Below, in pieces: positions 31,461 through 43,311 of a stretch of 64,000 bases of DNA. The position numbers were made by a program, and so were the translations under genes. Under the pieces are notes generated by a model, which was not told the origin of the DNA, did no database searches, and saw nothing but the letters and a program-made list of their open reading frames with translations. This DNA comes from Taeniopygia guttata (taxonomy: Eukaryota > Chordata > Aves > Passeriformes > Estrildidae): positions 5,343,001 to 5,407,000 of the forward strand of contig NC_133034.1 in NCBI RefSeq assembly GCF_048771995.1, read 5' to 3'. The first letter of the stretch is position 1; each line of letters opens with the position of its first letter.

Positions 31461-31600
31461 GGGCATGGCGGAGCGGAGCGGTGCTGCGGCGGCTCTGAGC
31501 GTCCCGGAGCCGCGGGGGCCGGGCCGGGCTTTGCTATGCCCGGAATGTGGGGCCGGTCCCGCCCCGCTCCGCCCCGGGGCCGCCGCCGGCGCAGGAGCGC
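31459..31600 (-). other. AMOTL2: AMOTL2 non-coding exon 1 with upstream ORF
   Basis: A consensus donor (CCCCG|GTGAGT) ends the exon at 31459; the acceptor of the next exon is at 30457. Across this junction an upstream ATG (31466-31464) reads [11 protein letters not shown] and stops before the main ATG. The 5' limit of the exon is not determinable from sequence; 31600 is a guess within the CpG island. Confidence 0.6.
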
Positions 31601-31734
31601 GGCCGGGAGCGGGAGCGGCAGCTGCGGGCGGGGGGGCGGCTCTGCCCGCCAGCTGTCCCGGGCCGTAAATCTGCCCCAGCCTTTGTCTGCGGAGCCGGGG
31701 CAACCCCGAGCCTGCTGGCCCCATCTGCTCTGCC

Positions 31735-32115
31735 CCTCGGGCCCCCCCTTCTCGCACCCCTCTCTTTACATTCTCCCTTTCGCATCCCCCTCGCCTCGCA
31801 CTCTGTGTCCTCTCATCCCCCCTCCTCTCATCCCCCTTCTTCATGTCCCTCTCCTTACATCCTCCTTCTCACATCCCCCCCTTCACATCCCAACCCCCCC
31901 ACACCCCTCTCCTCTCATTCCCCACCTCGCATTCTTCCTCGTGTCTTCCTCCTCACATCCCCCTCCTTATGTCCCCCTCTTCGTATTTCACATCCCACTT
32001 CTCGAATCCCCCATCTCTCTCATCCCCCCTCCTCACCTTCCCCCTCCTTGCATCTTCTCTTCACGTCTCTCTCCTTGCATTCCTCCCTCCTCGAGTCCTC
32101 CATCCTCACACCCCC
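31735..32115. repeat. Degenerate pyrimidine minisatellite (CATCCCCCTCCTC type)
   Basis: About 380 bp made of imperfect repeats of catccccctcctcac-like text on the plus strand, just upstream of the AMOTL2 promoter. It has no stop-rich frames and so generates false open frames. Confidence 0.85.
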
Positions 32116-33015
32116 CTGGCTGGGGATGCCAGCTCCCTGTGGATGCAGCAATTCCTGCCAGCTCGTGTCTGGCTCGGCACCTTTGGGTGCTCCCTGCTGC
32201 TCTCCCAGCCTCAGTTTCCCCTGTTGGGCTCTGCCACCTCCCTGGGGGGACACAGAGATGGAGGAAACCATCAGGGGCCGAATTCCCCCTTCAAACCACA
32301 CCAGCTTATCTCCGGGGGGACACTGAGCACCCCCAGCCCCAGAGCAGTGGAACACCAGCCCTGTCTCAGCCCCGGGCGCCCCAGGCTGTCGGTGCAGAGT
32401 CCAAAGGCCCCGAGACAGCAGATGGCTGGAGGGGAGGCAGCAGGGAGAGGCAGGTGCAGGGGGAAATCGCTTATTAGCTCCGGGACATTAAGCTCCCATT
32501 CTTTTGAGGGAACTCGGCATCTTCCGACTGGCATAGAGCCGGGAGACTGATGTGGGGAGGGGGATGTGGGGGTCTCCAGCCTCATCTCCTTGTTTTCCTG
32601 CTCCATCACACGCTGGTATCGCCCCTGGTGCACCCAGGGTACAATAGCAGGCACAGGCTGCAGGCACAGCTCACTACCTCTGGGTTATCTCCCCAAAAAT
32701 GGGGAAAAAATAAATCTCCCACGTGCAGCAGGTACCAGACTCAAAGGCAGGGGAGCATGGAAAGAAAATGCAGAGAGATGGAGTCAGCTTGGAGGAAGAG
32801 GAACACCTAGAAATTCAAGAAACAGGTTTTTCAGCCCAGTTGTCTTAGTGACAAGTCAAATCCTCATGGATGAAGGCCAAAATGTGGGAATTGGCACCCT
32901 GAAGACTCAGTGAGGATCTAGTTTTGTGTGGGGAGGAGACGAGAGCACAGCACTTGTCCCTGTGTCCCCAGGCACATGCAGAGTCTGGAAACACGGGCCC
33001 AGGCCCAGCACCATG

Positions 33016-33204
33016 GGGATGGATGGATGATGGATGGATGGATGGATGGATGGATGGATGGATGGATGGAGGATGATGGATGGATGGATATGGATGGATG
33101 GGTGATGGATGGATGGGTGATGGATGGATGGATGGATGGATGGATGGATGGATGGATGGATGGATGGATGGATGGATGAACATGGATGGATGGGTGATGG
33201 ATGA
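33016..33204 (+). repeat. (TGGA)n tetranucleotide array, interrupted
   Basis: Tandem ggat/tgga units with several one-to-few-base interruptions (gaggatga, gatatgga, gggtgatgga), about 190 bp. It produces Met-Asp-Gly-Trp and His-Pro-Ser-Ile artefact frames. Confidence 0.95.
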
Positions 33205-36200
33205 TGCACCACTCCAATATACCAAGCCCAGCAGTGGCATCTCCACAAGGACCCAGCTGTGGCTCTGTCCTGCTCTTTCCCAGGTGGATGGGGCTCCTAC
33301 CCAAGCTCCAAGGGAGCAGCCCAGCTGCCCCAGCAGCCAGGGTTCCTCTCCTGGCTCATCCCCCTGGCCTTATCTATGTTTGTGTCATCCTTCCTTTCCT
33401 ATCTTAACACCGCTCTATTCCTGCCAGCAGGAAACCCCTCCCGGGCTGATAAGACCCCTTTGGAAAGTGATCTGAAGAGTTTCCTCTCCTTCTTTCTAAT
33501 ACTGGAGGTAAGAAAAGCCTCAACCTTTTTGTTTTCCCCAGGAGAAGGTGAAACAACAGCAGCTGGACCTGTGGGCGGTGGTGGGGGCACCTTTGGCTGC
33601 CTGCACGGACCCTCTTCCCAGGTGGAGCATCCTGGAGGCTGGGACAGGGACTCGGGGAGCTGGCTGGAGCCAGGGAAGCGCAGGTGCCGTGTCCCAGGCT
33701 CCGGTGCGTGTCCCAGGCTCCGCGGGGTGACACACGGCTCCGCAATGCCAGACCCTCCCACTGACCTCAGCCCAGCCTTATCGCCGAGGCGTTGGAGCGA
33801 GGAGAGGGAGCCAAGAAAATACTCGTGGGATGAGATCACCCTGGCTGTCTTCAGGCTCCCAAAATGCCTCAGCCCTCGGCCGTGCTGAGCCTGGAAAACT
33901 GGGGCATTGTGGGCAGAGGTGGGTGCCTGGGATGCAGAGGAGGTTTGCAGCCTCAGCACATCTCCTGGGGAGATGGTGACAGTGGTGACAGCATCCTGTG
34001 ATCAGTGAGCCCCAGTGACAGTGTCCCGTGACCATGCTGAACCCCTCAAACCTCTCCATGACAATCTTCCTGATAAAGCTTCCTCCAGGTACCTGCTTCT
34101 GTCCCAAACTCTGGATTCAAAGTGCAACCAGGACTTGGAGTTCAAGGAATTGCACAAATGCTGTTTCCCAGTGCCAGGATTGCCCAGGCTGCCCCCAAAG
34201 GGAACTGCATCCCCAGGGGATCCATCCATCACTGCACCCCAGCCCTTGCTCTGCTCCCACCATCCCAGCCAGAGGGATCCTATCCTCCTGGAGATACCCC
34301 CACAAGCTGCCAGGCCTGAGGCCAGCTCATCTTCCCTGTCCTCTCTCTGAAATCTGCATCATTTTGGGTTGTCCCAGGTCTGATCCCCCTGGAAATGTGT
34401 GACCTGGAGTGCTGCTGTGCAACAGAGCAAATTCCCTTCCCAAAACTCCAAGAGGGAACACCTCAATGTGACTGGGCAGGGCATGGGTGGGATTGGGATG
34501 CTCCTGGTTGTGCCAAATCCCCTTGTCCTGTTGCTGCTTTGTGACTGATATGGCTCTTCCTCAGTGGAGGAAGGAATGGAAATATCTCTCTCCACCCAGG
34601 GGAAAGCCTTGGTAGCCTTGGTGGGGACACAGCTGGAGCAATGAGGGGACCAGGACTGATCCCATCTGAAAGAAGCTTTTGGGGACATCCCCAAGAGATG
34701 AATGGAGCACTGTTCCCACCTCTCCCATCTCTCTGGGGACAGCCAGCTCCTCCACACCTCAGGTGTCTCTCCCAGAGTCAGATCCCTGAGATTCCCCTTT
34801 TTTCCAGGGGCATGCTGGATCTGCCCCAAGTGAGGACCACAGAAATTTGGAGTGCTCCTGCTCCCTCTCCTCCACATCCTCCTGGGTTCTTTCCTCTTCT
34901 GCAGCTGATCTATAGATCCCATATAGATAACCCAGGGCACATCTCCACTCCAGAGACTCCTGCCACAGTTTTTCATCAATCAAACACTCTGGGAGGTGAT
35001 GCCACAGGCATCTTCACAGAGCCCCTTCTTAGGAATTTTGAGAGGGGGAAAAAATGTGGCTGAAAACAGGGCCAGGACCCTCCTCGTTCTCATCTTCCCT
35101 GCATTTTAATGCCCCTGAGTCATTTCCATTCCTGGATGTGAAATTGTTCTTTTCTGCTTTCCTTTATTTCCCTGTTTCCTGCGAGGGGTTTGTTCCTGAC
35201 CTGCTAGCACCAGTGGGACCCAGTCCAGGGAACGCTGAGGAGATGCCAGCAGGGACAAAGGTGAAGCCCAGCGAGATCCCAGGAGCCACCAGCCCCAGGG
35301 GACACAGCTCTGAATTTCCATAGCAAAGCCCCTCACCGTTGTTTTGCCGCCTTTGAGGAATTTTTCTCTTTTTCCTGAGAAATTCAAAGTGCTGGGTGTG
35401 ATTTCCTGCCCACCTGGCAGGGAACCCCCCATGGCTCTGGGAGAGGGGAGGCTCCACCTCCTGCCCCAGAGCTCGGTGGGGATGTGGGGGGACACAGCGA
35501 CACTGGGTAAGTGTCACAGGCTGGTGGCCACCAGCAGCACCTCCTCGCTGACCACGTTTGCCCACTTGACTCTGGAGCACACCCAGGTGGATGGATGGGT
35601 CTGTGCCCCCTCCCCAGCGCCATGTGGGGGATCTGCACCCCAAATTGGAGCCACTACTTGCAAAAGGACGGAGCAGAACCCAGAGGGGTGGGGGGACACC
35701 AAACACCCCGTTCCCCATTGCTCTGCAGGGCTGAAAATAAGCACACACACCTGGATCCCTGAGGAACTTCACATCTTCCTGGCTGTGAGGAAAACCTGAC
35801 AGAGATGCAGCCAGGGCGAAATCAGCTTGGCCTCGTGTTCCCAGACACAGAATAAGTGAGAAATATCCATGCTGGAAGAGCGTGGCCGAGGAGAGGCTGA
35901 GGAGGCAGAAAACACTGGTTCACTGCAGGGCCCAGTGATGACACTTTACAGGCAGGTTGTCCCCAGTGCAGGGATGGGCTGGGTGAAACAAGAAAAGGGA
36001 AGGACAGCATTGAGCAGGGGTTGTTCTTCATCCCAGGATGCCAAAGGAAGCAGGAATTGTCACTGTCTTGCTGCTTCACCCACCTGCTGCCTGATCCCTT
36101 GGGCTCCTACCAGTGCTGGGGCCTCCCAGGCACTCTGGAATTAGAGGTGGCCTGGAGGCCACACCAAGTGGGACAGAGCAGCTCTGTGTCACCTCTGGGA

Positions 36201-36752
36201 TCATTGCCAGCTGCATCCAAACACCAGAGCCATGCTGGAAGCTGTGTGGTGGTGAGAACACAAGGGTGAGAACATTGTGTAGACGTGGAGGTGACCTTGA
36301 TGGCACTGAACATCCCCTGGCACCATGGCAGTGACGGTGTCACCAGGATGGTCACAGCTAACAGGGCTGGATGGCTACAGCGCTCATTGCATGGGGACAC
36401 AAAATGCCTGGAAAACACCCCTGGCCCTCTTGCCAGGGTTTTTGAGCTGCTGTTGGTGATGGCTGGGAAAGAGGCTGGAGTGGCCTTGGGACAGGTGTGG
36501 AGAGGGGACAGCAAAGAGCATCCTCTGGCAGGTGCATGGAGGGAGCACAGATGGTGTAATGGGGGGAGGTGGAGCAGCAGCTCCAAACCCAGCACTGCCT
36601 GGGAAAGATGGAGCAGATTGGAGAGACAGGCACCCATCAGCATCACCTCTGATATCAGCAGAATAAACAGGCAGGGAGCAGTTTGTCCAGGAGCAGGGAG
36701 AGGCTGCAGGGCTCTGCCCACACTGGCACCACCATGCCTGGCTGAAATGCTC

Positions 36753-36815
36753 TTTCACAGAATCACAGGATGGCTTGGGTTGGAAGGGACCTTGAAGATC
36801 ATCTTCCTGTGGTCC
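36753..36815 (-). mobile_element. CR1 LINE 3' tail fragment, minus orientation
   Basis: tcacagaatcacaggatggc followed by ttgggttggaagggaccttg and aagatcatcttcc, the reverse complement of the CR1 terminus. Only about 60 bp is recognisable. Confidence 0.8.
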
Positions 36816-37055
36816 AGGGAGCAGCCAGCATGTGTGTCCTGAGTGCTCCTGTGTGTCCTGAGTGCTCCTTCCCACCCGTTCCTCCTCCCAGAGCTCAGCT
36901 GGGACAGACACACAGACCCTCCTTGGCTGCCTGCTCACAGTGCTCTGTTCCTGGAGCTCCTCATCCTGGCCCTGGCCCTGTCCTGGCTCACAGCACAGAT
37001 CCTGCCTCTGGCAGTGGGCAAAAGCTAAGGGAAAAACTGGGAAGACCAGAACTTG

Positions 37056-37290
37056 AAAATCACAGAGTTTGGTTTGGGTTGGAAGGGACCTCTAAGGGTC
37101 ACCCAGTCCAATTCCCTGCCATGGGCAGGGATACCTTCCACTATCCCAGGTTGCTCCAAGCCCTGTCCAGCCTGGCCTGGAACACATCCAGGGATGGGGC
37201 AGCCACAGCTTCTCTGGACAACTTGTGCCAGTGTTTTAACACCCTCATTGTAAAAAACTTCCTGCTAAATCTCACCATTTCCTCTAAAAT
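37056..37290 (-). mobile_element. CR1 LINE 3' fragment, minus orientation
   Basis: gtttgggttggaagggacct, ccatgggcagggataccttc, cactatcccaggttgctcca, gcctggcctggaacacatcc and cacagcttctctggacaact, in the expected reverse-complement order. Confidence 0.9.
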
Positions 37291-37775
37291 GCCGAGTACT
37301 GACTTCTCCCATGGCAAGTTTCCACCAGGCTCTGAAGGTCTCCTTGCTTACAGCACTAGTTTGGGGCTGGCCCTAGGGCTGGCAGCCTGCAACAAGCTGG
37401 GCTTGTTTTCCCAAGCTGGGACCTTCTGGGATCACTGGGACATGGGCACAGGCCCATGTGTGGCCTGCACAACACACCAGTTCAGGATCCCACAGCCAGC
37501 TCCAGGCAAGCTCAGGGGCAGAACAGCAGTTAGTTGGGACAAATTGGAGCCCTTTGGCCAAGATGCTGGAGGTGTTTTTGCTGTTCCAGGGCTTAGACCT
37601 AACTTGGAACCTCTATGCCACATCCAGGCAGAGCCTGTGACACCTGGAATGCTCCAATGGGAACATGGAGAAAGCCAGGATCACCAACAAGGTGGTTTTC
37701 CTCTGCAGCCTCCCCTGTGCTGTGTCCATCTCCTGGAGAAACCTCTATCCATGCATGGGGTGAACCTTCCCCTTC

Positions 37776-38150
37776 CCAGCCCAGCCAAGGTAGGAAGGTT
37801 TGGTTGGAATAAACATCCTCCTTGCCAGCCCAACCAAGGTGGGAAGGTTTGGCTGGGACAAATCTCCTCCTTGCCAGCCTGACCAAGGTGGGAAGGTTTG
37901 GTTGGAATAAATATCGTTGCCAGCCTAGCCAAGATGGGAAGGTTTGGTTGGAATAAATCTCGTTGCCAGCCCAGCCAAGGTGGGAAGGTTTGGCTGGGAC
38001 AAATCTCCATTTTGCCAGCCCAACCAAGGTGGGAAGGTTTGGCTGGGACAAATCTTCATTTTGCCAGCCCAGCCAAGGTGGGAAGGTTTGGCTGGGACAA
38101 ATCTCCATTTTGCCAGCCCAACCAAGGTGTGTGGGAAGGTTTGGTTGGCC
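37776..38150 (+). repeat. 49/46-bp minisatellite, about 7.5 copies
   Basis: Each unit begins ccagcccaaccaaggtggga and continues aggtttggctgggacaaatc. Unit lengths run 49, 49, 46, 46, 49, 49, 49 and a partial last unit. Variants differ by block: units with ggttggaataaa and units with ggctgggacaaa. It starts at 37776 and ends just before ggccacggagcg. Unit lengths are not multiples of three on average, so the repeated Trp/Gly-rich peptides are artefacts. Confidence 0.95.
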
Positions 38151-39137
38151 ACGGAGCGAATCCCTCCAAGCGGAGCCGCGTGTTTTATCCCGATGATACA
38201 ATAGAAAATGCCTCTGAAGTCCCGGCCCTCTGGAGCATTTCCTTAGCTCTCTGGAATTTCCGTTTAGTCCTTCCTCTCCCAGGCTCTTACCGAAAACCGA
38301 TGTCACCACACGGCTCTGGAGAGCAGCCAGCTCCCGGGGTCCCTTCCCAGGTCTCCCACCACCGTGCCGGGGATTTGCAAGGAGCAAGCTCCTGGAGGGT
38401 GTCAGCTCTGTCGTGCCCCTTGATTAATCACCAAAGGCCACTCTGCCAATCAAGGAAAGATTTACAAGGCAGGCAGGAAGCTCTTGTTTTTACAGGAGTG
38501 CCTCAAACACACGCACACAGTAGGAAAAGCAAACATTCCAGGCATACCAAGGGATCCACGGGATAAAAATTCCCCAAACAGCCCAGATTAAGATACTTGG
38601 CTGCACATGGAAACACTAAAACCTGGGCTCAAGGATTTAATTGTCTTATTTAGCAGTGAGATGTGGAACAACCTGAGTGGCCTGGGAACAGCCACCCCGG
38701 GGGGCAGGGAGGGGGTCAGTGGCGCTGCCCTCTTTACAATAAAGGTCAGGGCTGGCCCCCACCCCTCTCCCAGCTCCATATGGTCACCAGAGCCTTGTGG
38801 CAGAGTTTAATGTGAGTTTTCCTTTGGAAAGGCTCAGCCTCGCTCCTGGGTGAGTCAGGCAGGGTTGCTCTGAATCGACGGAATTCTGAATCCCAGCCCA
38901 GGGGAGCAGAGGGAGCCTCTGCTCCAGCTCCAGTCCCGGGCTCAGAGAGGTGCTCACTGTGCTGTGTCCATACCTGCCAGCTCCCATCCTGCCTTGAAGG
39001 CTCTAGAGAGAGTAGGAACACTGCCATCTTCTCCAGTCCCATGTCCCAGCCCAGGAAAAGCCACAACTTTGCTGTCTGACAGTGGCAGTTTGGTTTACGG
39101 ATTTTAGATGGACCATGAGAAAGGCAGGAGGGAACTG

Positions 39138-39215
39138 CTATCCCTGGAAGTGTCCAAGGCCAGGCTGGATGGGGCTCTGGACAGTCTCTTCTGGGGGATG
39201 GTGTCCTATTCCTGC
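39138..39215 (+). mobile_element. Short CR1-like fragment, plus orientation
   Basis: ctatccctggaagtgtccaa, ggccaggctggatggggctc, then a diverged end. About 80 bp matching the sense CR1 end region. Confidence 0.6.
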
Positions 39216-39526
39216 AGGGTGAGAAAGCAAGAGGGCTGAGAAGTTGTTGTGAGCTGGAAATATCCTCCGTCTGAAAGGGTTGGGGGCTGTGAAAAGGCTC
39301 CTGTCTCATCTTTCTGCAAACCACACCACAGAGAGTGGAACTGGACCTCACCTGTTACTAATGGTTTGTCCACTTCTGCTCCAAATCCAGCTGCAGTGGC
39401 TTGTCCCAGCAGGATGGTCTGTCTTACACTCATGGATGGTTTCTGGAAGAGCAGAGGGACTGACAGGGAAATCAATCACCTGGTGAAAGTGAGAGTTAAA
39501 GGGAAGCCTGTGCTTGAGCTGACAGA

Positions 39527-39705
39527 ATCCTGGAATGGTTGGGGTTAGAAGGGACCTTAAAGCCCATCCAGTTTCACCCCCTGCCATGGGCAGGGACACC
39601 TTCCACTATCCCAGGTTGCTCCAAGCCCCATCCAACCTGGCCTTGGACACTTCCAGGGATGGGGTGGCCACAAGTTCCCCAGGCAAGCTGTTCATTATCC
39701 CGAAG
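39527..39705 (-). mobile_element. CR1 LINE 3' fragment, minus orientation
   Basis: aatcctggaatggttggggt, tagaagggaccttaaagccc, ccatgggcagggacaccttc, ttgctccaagccccatccaa and ggatggggtggccacaagtt. Confidence 0.9.
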
Positions 39706-40604
39706 TGCAGCCCATGCACAGGCACAAGTGGAGCTGCCTGCCCCAAAATCTCACCCCAGCCCCCCTCCTGCAGCCCAAGCTTTCCCAGAGTTCCCCATGG
39801 CCATGGGGATGCTCCATGGATACAGATGTGGGATCGTGGCTTGCATGATTGAGGGTTTGCACAGCACAGCACATCATATCATTCCTGCAAGCAGCTCCTT
39901 GTGCTCCTCCTCTCTTTTCCCTGCTCATCACCAGCAGCAGTCCAGGACCTTCCAACAGCCAGCTCATGGCTGGGACGTGGGTGCAGCCTTCAGGAGCTGG
40001 TTTTGTCCCAGTAAACAGTGGCTTTAATGTGGATGGTTTCAGCATTCTCTGAACACTGCCAGTGTTGTTTTGAGTGTGCAGCCCTTTCCCAGAAGCCAGC
40101 ACCTTCCCTTTCCAGGGCTTTTCCAAGTGCTCTGATGCTTCCAGCTTGGCAACTCCCATGTGAAGTCACCGGAGAAGCCATCCCGAGGGAGATGAGCACT
40201 GCACACCGCCCAGGGACCCAGCAGCTGCTGGTGAAACAGGATAAAGAGTGGTGGGTCTGGAAGGAAATGTTGTCAAGGATAATCCCTTGCTTGCACTGTA
40301 GAGGGTCAGGGATAAACTCCCTGGAGACGTGGTATCAGGAGAGACATTGCTGTCACCCATTGCTGGGCAGGCTGGAGGACTCTGTCTTCACACCAGGAGA
40401 ATTCCCAAGGGCTCCCAAGTTCAGAGTGGAGATGCATTCAGGCTCATCCAGGAGATCTCTGGCACCAGGCTGCTCATCCTGGGCATCTTCTGCCTCCTGG
40501 CTGGGAGGTCCTGGGAGTGGCAGGTGGGGAAATACTAGGGCAGGTGGAACTTCCCATCCTGTCCTCACAATGGGGTTGGGAAACCTACCCAGGCTGCTTC
40601 AGCT

Positions 40605-40850
40605 GCCCTCTGTCCTGCCTTGCCTTTCTTTACTTTACCTTCTCATTCTTTCCCTTGTTTTCCACTTTCTTACCTTGCCATGCCTCCCAGCCCTCCCCTT
40701 TCCCTTGTTTTCCCTCACCATGCCTTCACTTCTCATCCCTTGCTTTGCCTTCCCACTGCTTCCTTTTCCTCCTCTTCTTAACCTTCCCATCCCTTCCCTT
40801 CTTTTCCTTACTTCCAATCCCTTCCCCTTCCCTCCCCTCCATCCAGGTTA
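40605..40850 (+). repeat. Pyrimidine-rich low-complexity tract
   Basis: Irregular repeats of ccttgccttccc / cttccttttcctcc on the plus strand, about 245 bp, with no clean unit length. Confidence 0.75.
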
Positions 40851-42388
40851 ACCACCTGCCCTGCAGGCACAGCTGTTCCACTCCTGCACTCATGTAAAAT
40901 AAAGAGATTTAAATGGCTTTATATCACTAAAATCACCTGTGTGCCTAGAACCACCCATCATTTCCCAAATTAACTCCTCAGTGGAATTACTTTGTTATCC
41001 CAATAATTTGAAACACCAGGTACTGGAGCCCCACTGCTGTCACATGGAACTTGCACTGAAGGTAGAGACGCTTTGAGCAATGCATAAATAATGAGCCATC
41101 ATTAATAATTATTTATGGAAATTATCTGCTCTCCTTCTGTTGTGGGAGATGGGACAGATGTGATCCAGGTCTGTTTAGCTGGGAACAGCCAGGAACTGGA
41201 TTTTGGTTTGCGTGCATCAAATATCATCACTTTGAGTCACGACACGTCAGTGCTCTGAGCAAGATGCTCAGGGGCAGAATAAGAATGAAGTCATGGAGGG
41301 AACCAGCAGCTGCAAAAATACAGGGATTGGGAAATGCAGCCGACGTCAAACTGCTCTGGGAAGGCATGGCAGGAGTTACAACACAGACGCTCGTTGTGTT
41401 TCTTGGGGGGAAAAAAAGAAGGGGAAACTTTTGCTGCATGGAAAGCAATACAAGAAGAAAGTTTGCTCAGTCTGGTGGCATTATTTTAATTAAAGTTTAA
41501 TTTATTCACGTATTTTGTTATTGATGTTTCAGAGATCGTGATAGTCTGCATATCAACACTGTGGAAGAGAGAACCAGCTCACGTAATTCCACGTTAGTTA
41601 TCCTGTGTTTGGGATCAACTCTTCCAGCTGCACAGCTTACAGGGACTTGGATGTGCAGCGATCGCTCCCACCCCACGGACACAGTCCCCAGCTCACGAAA
41701 ATCCAACCACAGGCGTTACAAATCATTTGGCAGCCCGAAAATCCTTCTCCTTCTGTCCCGGCAGGATGAAGAAGGGATTGACGGGCGGCTCTGCAGGTCC
41801 TGCGTGGGGCTGCCGTGCCCTCTGCTGGGCTCTGCATCCAGGCTCAGCTTCCTTCCTTGAGGCCTGAAACCTGGAAATTAAACTGCTAAAATAACCAGGA
41901 AGGTCGTTTTAATTAAAGCAGACCCCACGCTCCTTACATTCCCTGCGGGATCTCCGGCTGGCGAAGCTGCCCAAAGCGCTTTAATCTGCCCGTTTTCCTC
42001 CCCGCTTTCCTTCAAACATCCTTTGCGCTCCTGAGCAAAACGCTGGAGCCAGCTTGGAGCGAGCAGCTGGGAAGCAACAGGAAAAGCATTAAAAACCCCT
42101 TTTGCCACCGAAATTCGGGAATAAAACTCCTACTAAACACCAGTATTAAGGAGCAGGCATTACTGCTCGCCGGGCTCAAGTCGCTACACATGTTAACATA
42201 TTCCCAGGCAATTTGTTACTTTAGGGGCCCCTGAATTGGGTTGGGCTCACAAAAAAAGGTTTATTCTGCGGGACAGGGGACGCATTTAGCGGCGGGGTGA
42301 TTGATACCCGGGGCTCCGGGAGCGGGACGCGAGCCCCGCGGCGCCGCCCGCGCCTCGCGGTGGAAGCCTCGGCTCGAGCCCCGCGGCC

Positions 42389-42450
42389 GGTCGCGGTTCG
42401 GTCGCGGTTCGGTCGCGGTTCAGTCGCGGTTCGGTCGCGGTTCGGTCGCG
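42389..42450 (+). repeat. 11-bp tandem repeat GTCGCGGTTCG in CpG island
   Basis: Five full copies of gtcgcggttcg (one with A in place of G at the end) plus a partial copy, inside a CpG-rich block at about 42280-42560, upstream of the SENP2 promoter. Each unit contains a CGCG core and is CpG-dense. Confidence 0.9.
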
Positions 42451-42984
42451 ACAGCAGCAGGCGAGCGCGATGCGGAGAAGCAGAAATCTCCGACCAGAGC
42501 CCAGCGCGGCTCGGTGAGCGCCGGGGAAGGGATTCATGCAGCGGGGGCACTAGAGGGAGGGCGGGGAGACACAGGGGCCAGTCCCTGCTTTTCCTGGGAT
42601 GCCGGGGGTTCTGCCCCCCGGAGTCTCGGGAAAGCACCAGAACCCCAGGAAAGTACCAGAGCCCCAGGAAATGCCCAGCAAGCTCATCATGCCAGGTGCC
42701 CCCACCAAAGCCCGGCGACCGAGCCCTGGAGTAGGGAAAGCTGACTCTGTGCGAGCGCAAAACCCCCTGACCCCCCAAGGAGACAAAGTTCCCGACTCGT
42801 GGAGTCGGGAAAGCTCCGAGACGGCAAAACCTCCTGACTCCAGGAGAGGACAAAGCTCCTGACCCCGCCGTGCCAGCGCTGTTGGGGGCGGCTGGGGCAG
42901 AGAAAAGGTGACAGGAGCAGGACAGGCAGAAATAGCCCAAATTTTGGACTGGCAGTGTTTTCAAATGCACGCGCGCATCGTTCT

Positions 42985-43311
42985 GCCCGGCGAGCGCGGG
43001 GCTGGGGGCGGGGCGAGCGGGGCTGGGGGCGGGGCCAATGGGGTGTGGGCGGGGCGTGTTCGGCCGTGGGCGGAGCCGGACGGGGCGGGGCGTGTGCGGC
43101 TGTGGGCGGGTCCCGGTGCCGCGGGCGGGTCCCTCAGGGCAGTGGGCGGCTCTATCAGGGCAGCGGGCCGGTCCCTCGGAGCCGCGGGCGGGTCCCTCGG
43201 GCTGAGGGCCGGTCCCTCGGACTGAGGGCGGGTCCCTCGGGCTGAGGGCGGTCCCGCGGTGCCGCCGTTGCGGCGCGGGGCGGGTCGCGCTGCCGGAAGT
43301 GCGCGCGGTCC
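42985..43311 (+). promoter_or_regulatory. SENP2: SENP2 promoter: GC boxes, CCAAT box, ETS site, GC-rich minisatellite
   Basis: Directly upstream of the SENP2 ATG lie several GGGCGGGGC Sp1-type boxes (about 43000-43090), a CCAAT box at 43035-43039, and CCGGAAGTG at 43293-43301, a strong ETS/GABPA-type site only about 10 bp before the ATG. Between them, about 43100-43250 is a degenerate ~20-bp minisatellite of the type cctcgggctgagggcgggtc. The 5' UTR is therefore probably short. No TATA box is seen. Confidence 0.7.

Larger units (their letters stand above)
32116..42290. other. Intergenic DNA between AMOTL2 and SENP2
   Basis: About 10 kb between two divergently oriented genes. Besides the repeats listed separately I see no gene that I can support. 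Long open frames at 33259-33888 (plus) and 34359-34979 (minus) are unrecognised and lack matching splice or domain evidence. An AT-rich block at about 41060-41130, with several TAAT cores, stands out and may be a conserved non-coding element. Confidence 0.6.

Noticed and set aside
34359-34979. 206-codon minus frame between AMOTL2 and SENP2
   Set aside because: No recognised family, no promoter or splice context, and overlapping antisense frames of similar length; most likely chance in GC-rich DNA.
37776-38150. Regular repeats that could suggest a CRISPR-like array
   Set aside because: Units are head-to-tail with no unique spacers, and the genome is a vertebrate.
42221-42970. 249-codon minus frame upstream of SENP2
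   Set aside because: It spans the 11-bp CpG repeat and GC-rich island; the composition (Arg/Pro/Ala) is GC-driven and no family is recognised.
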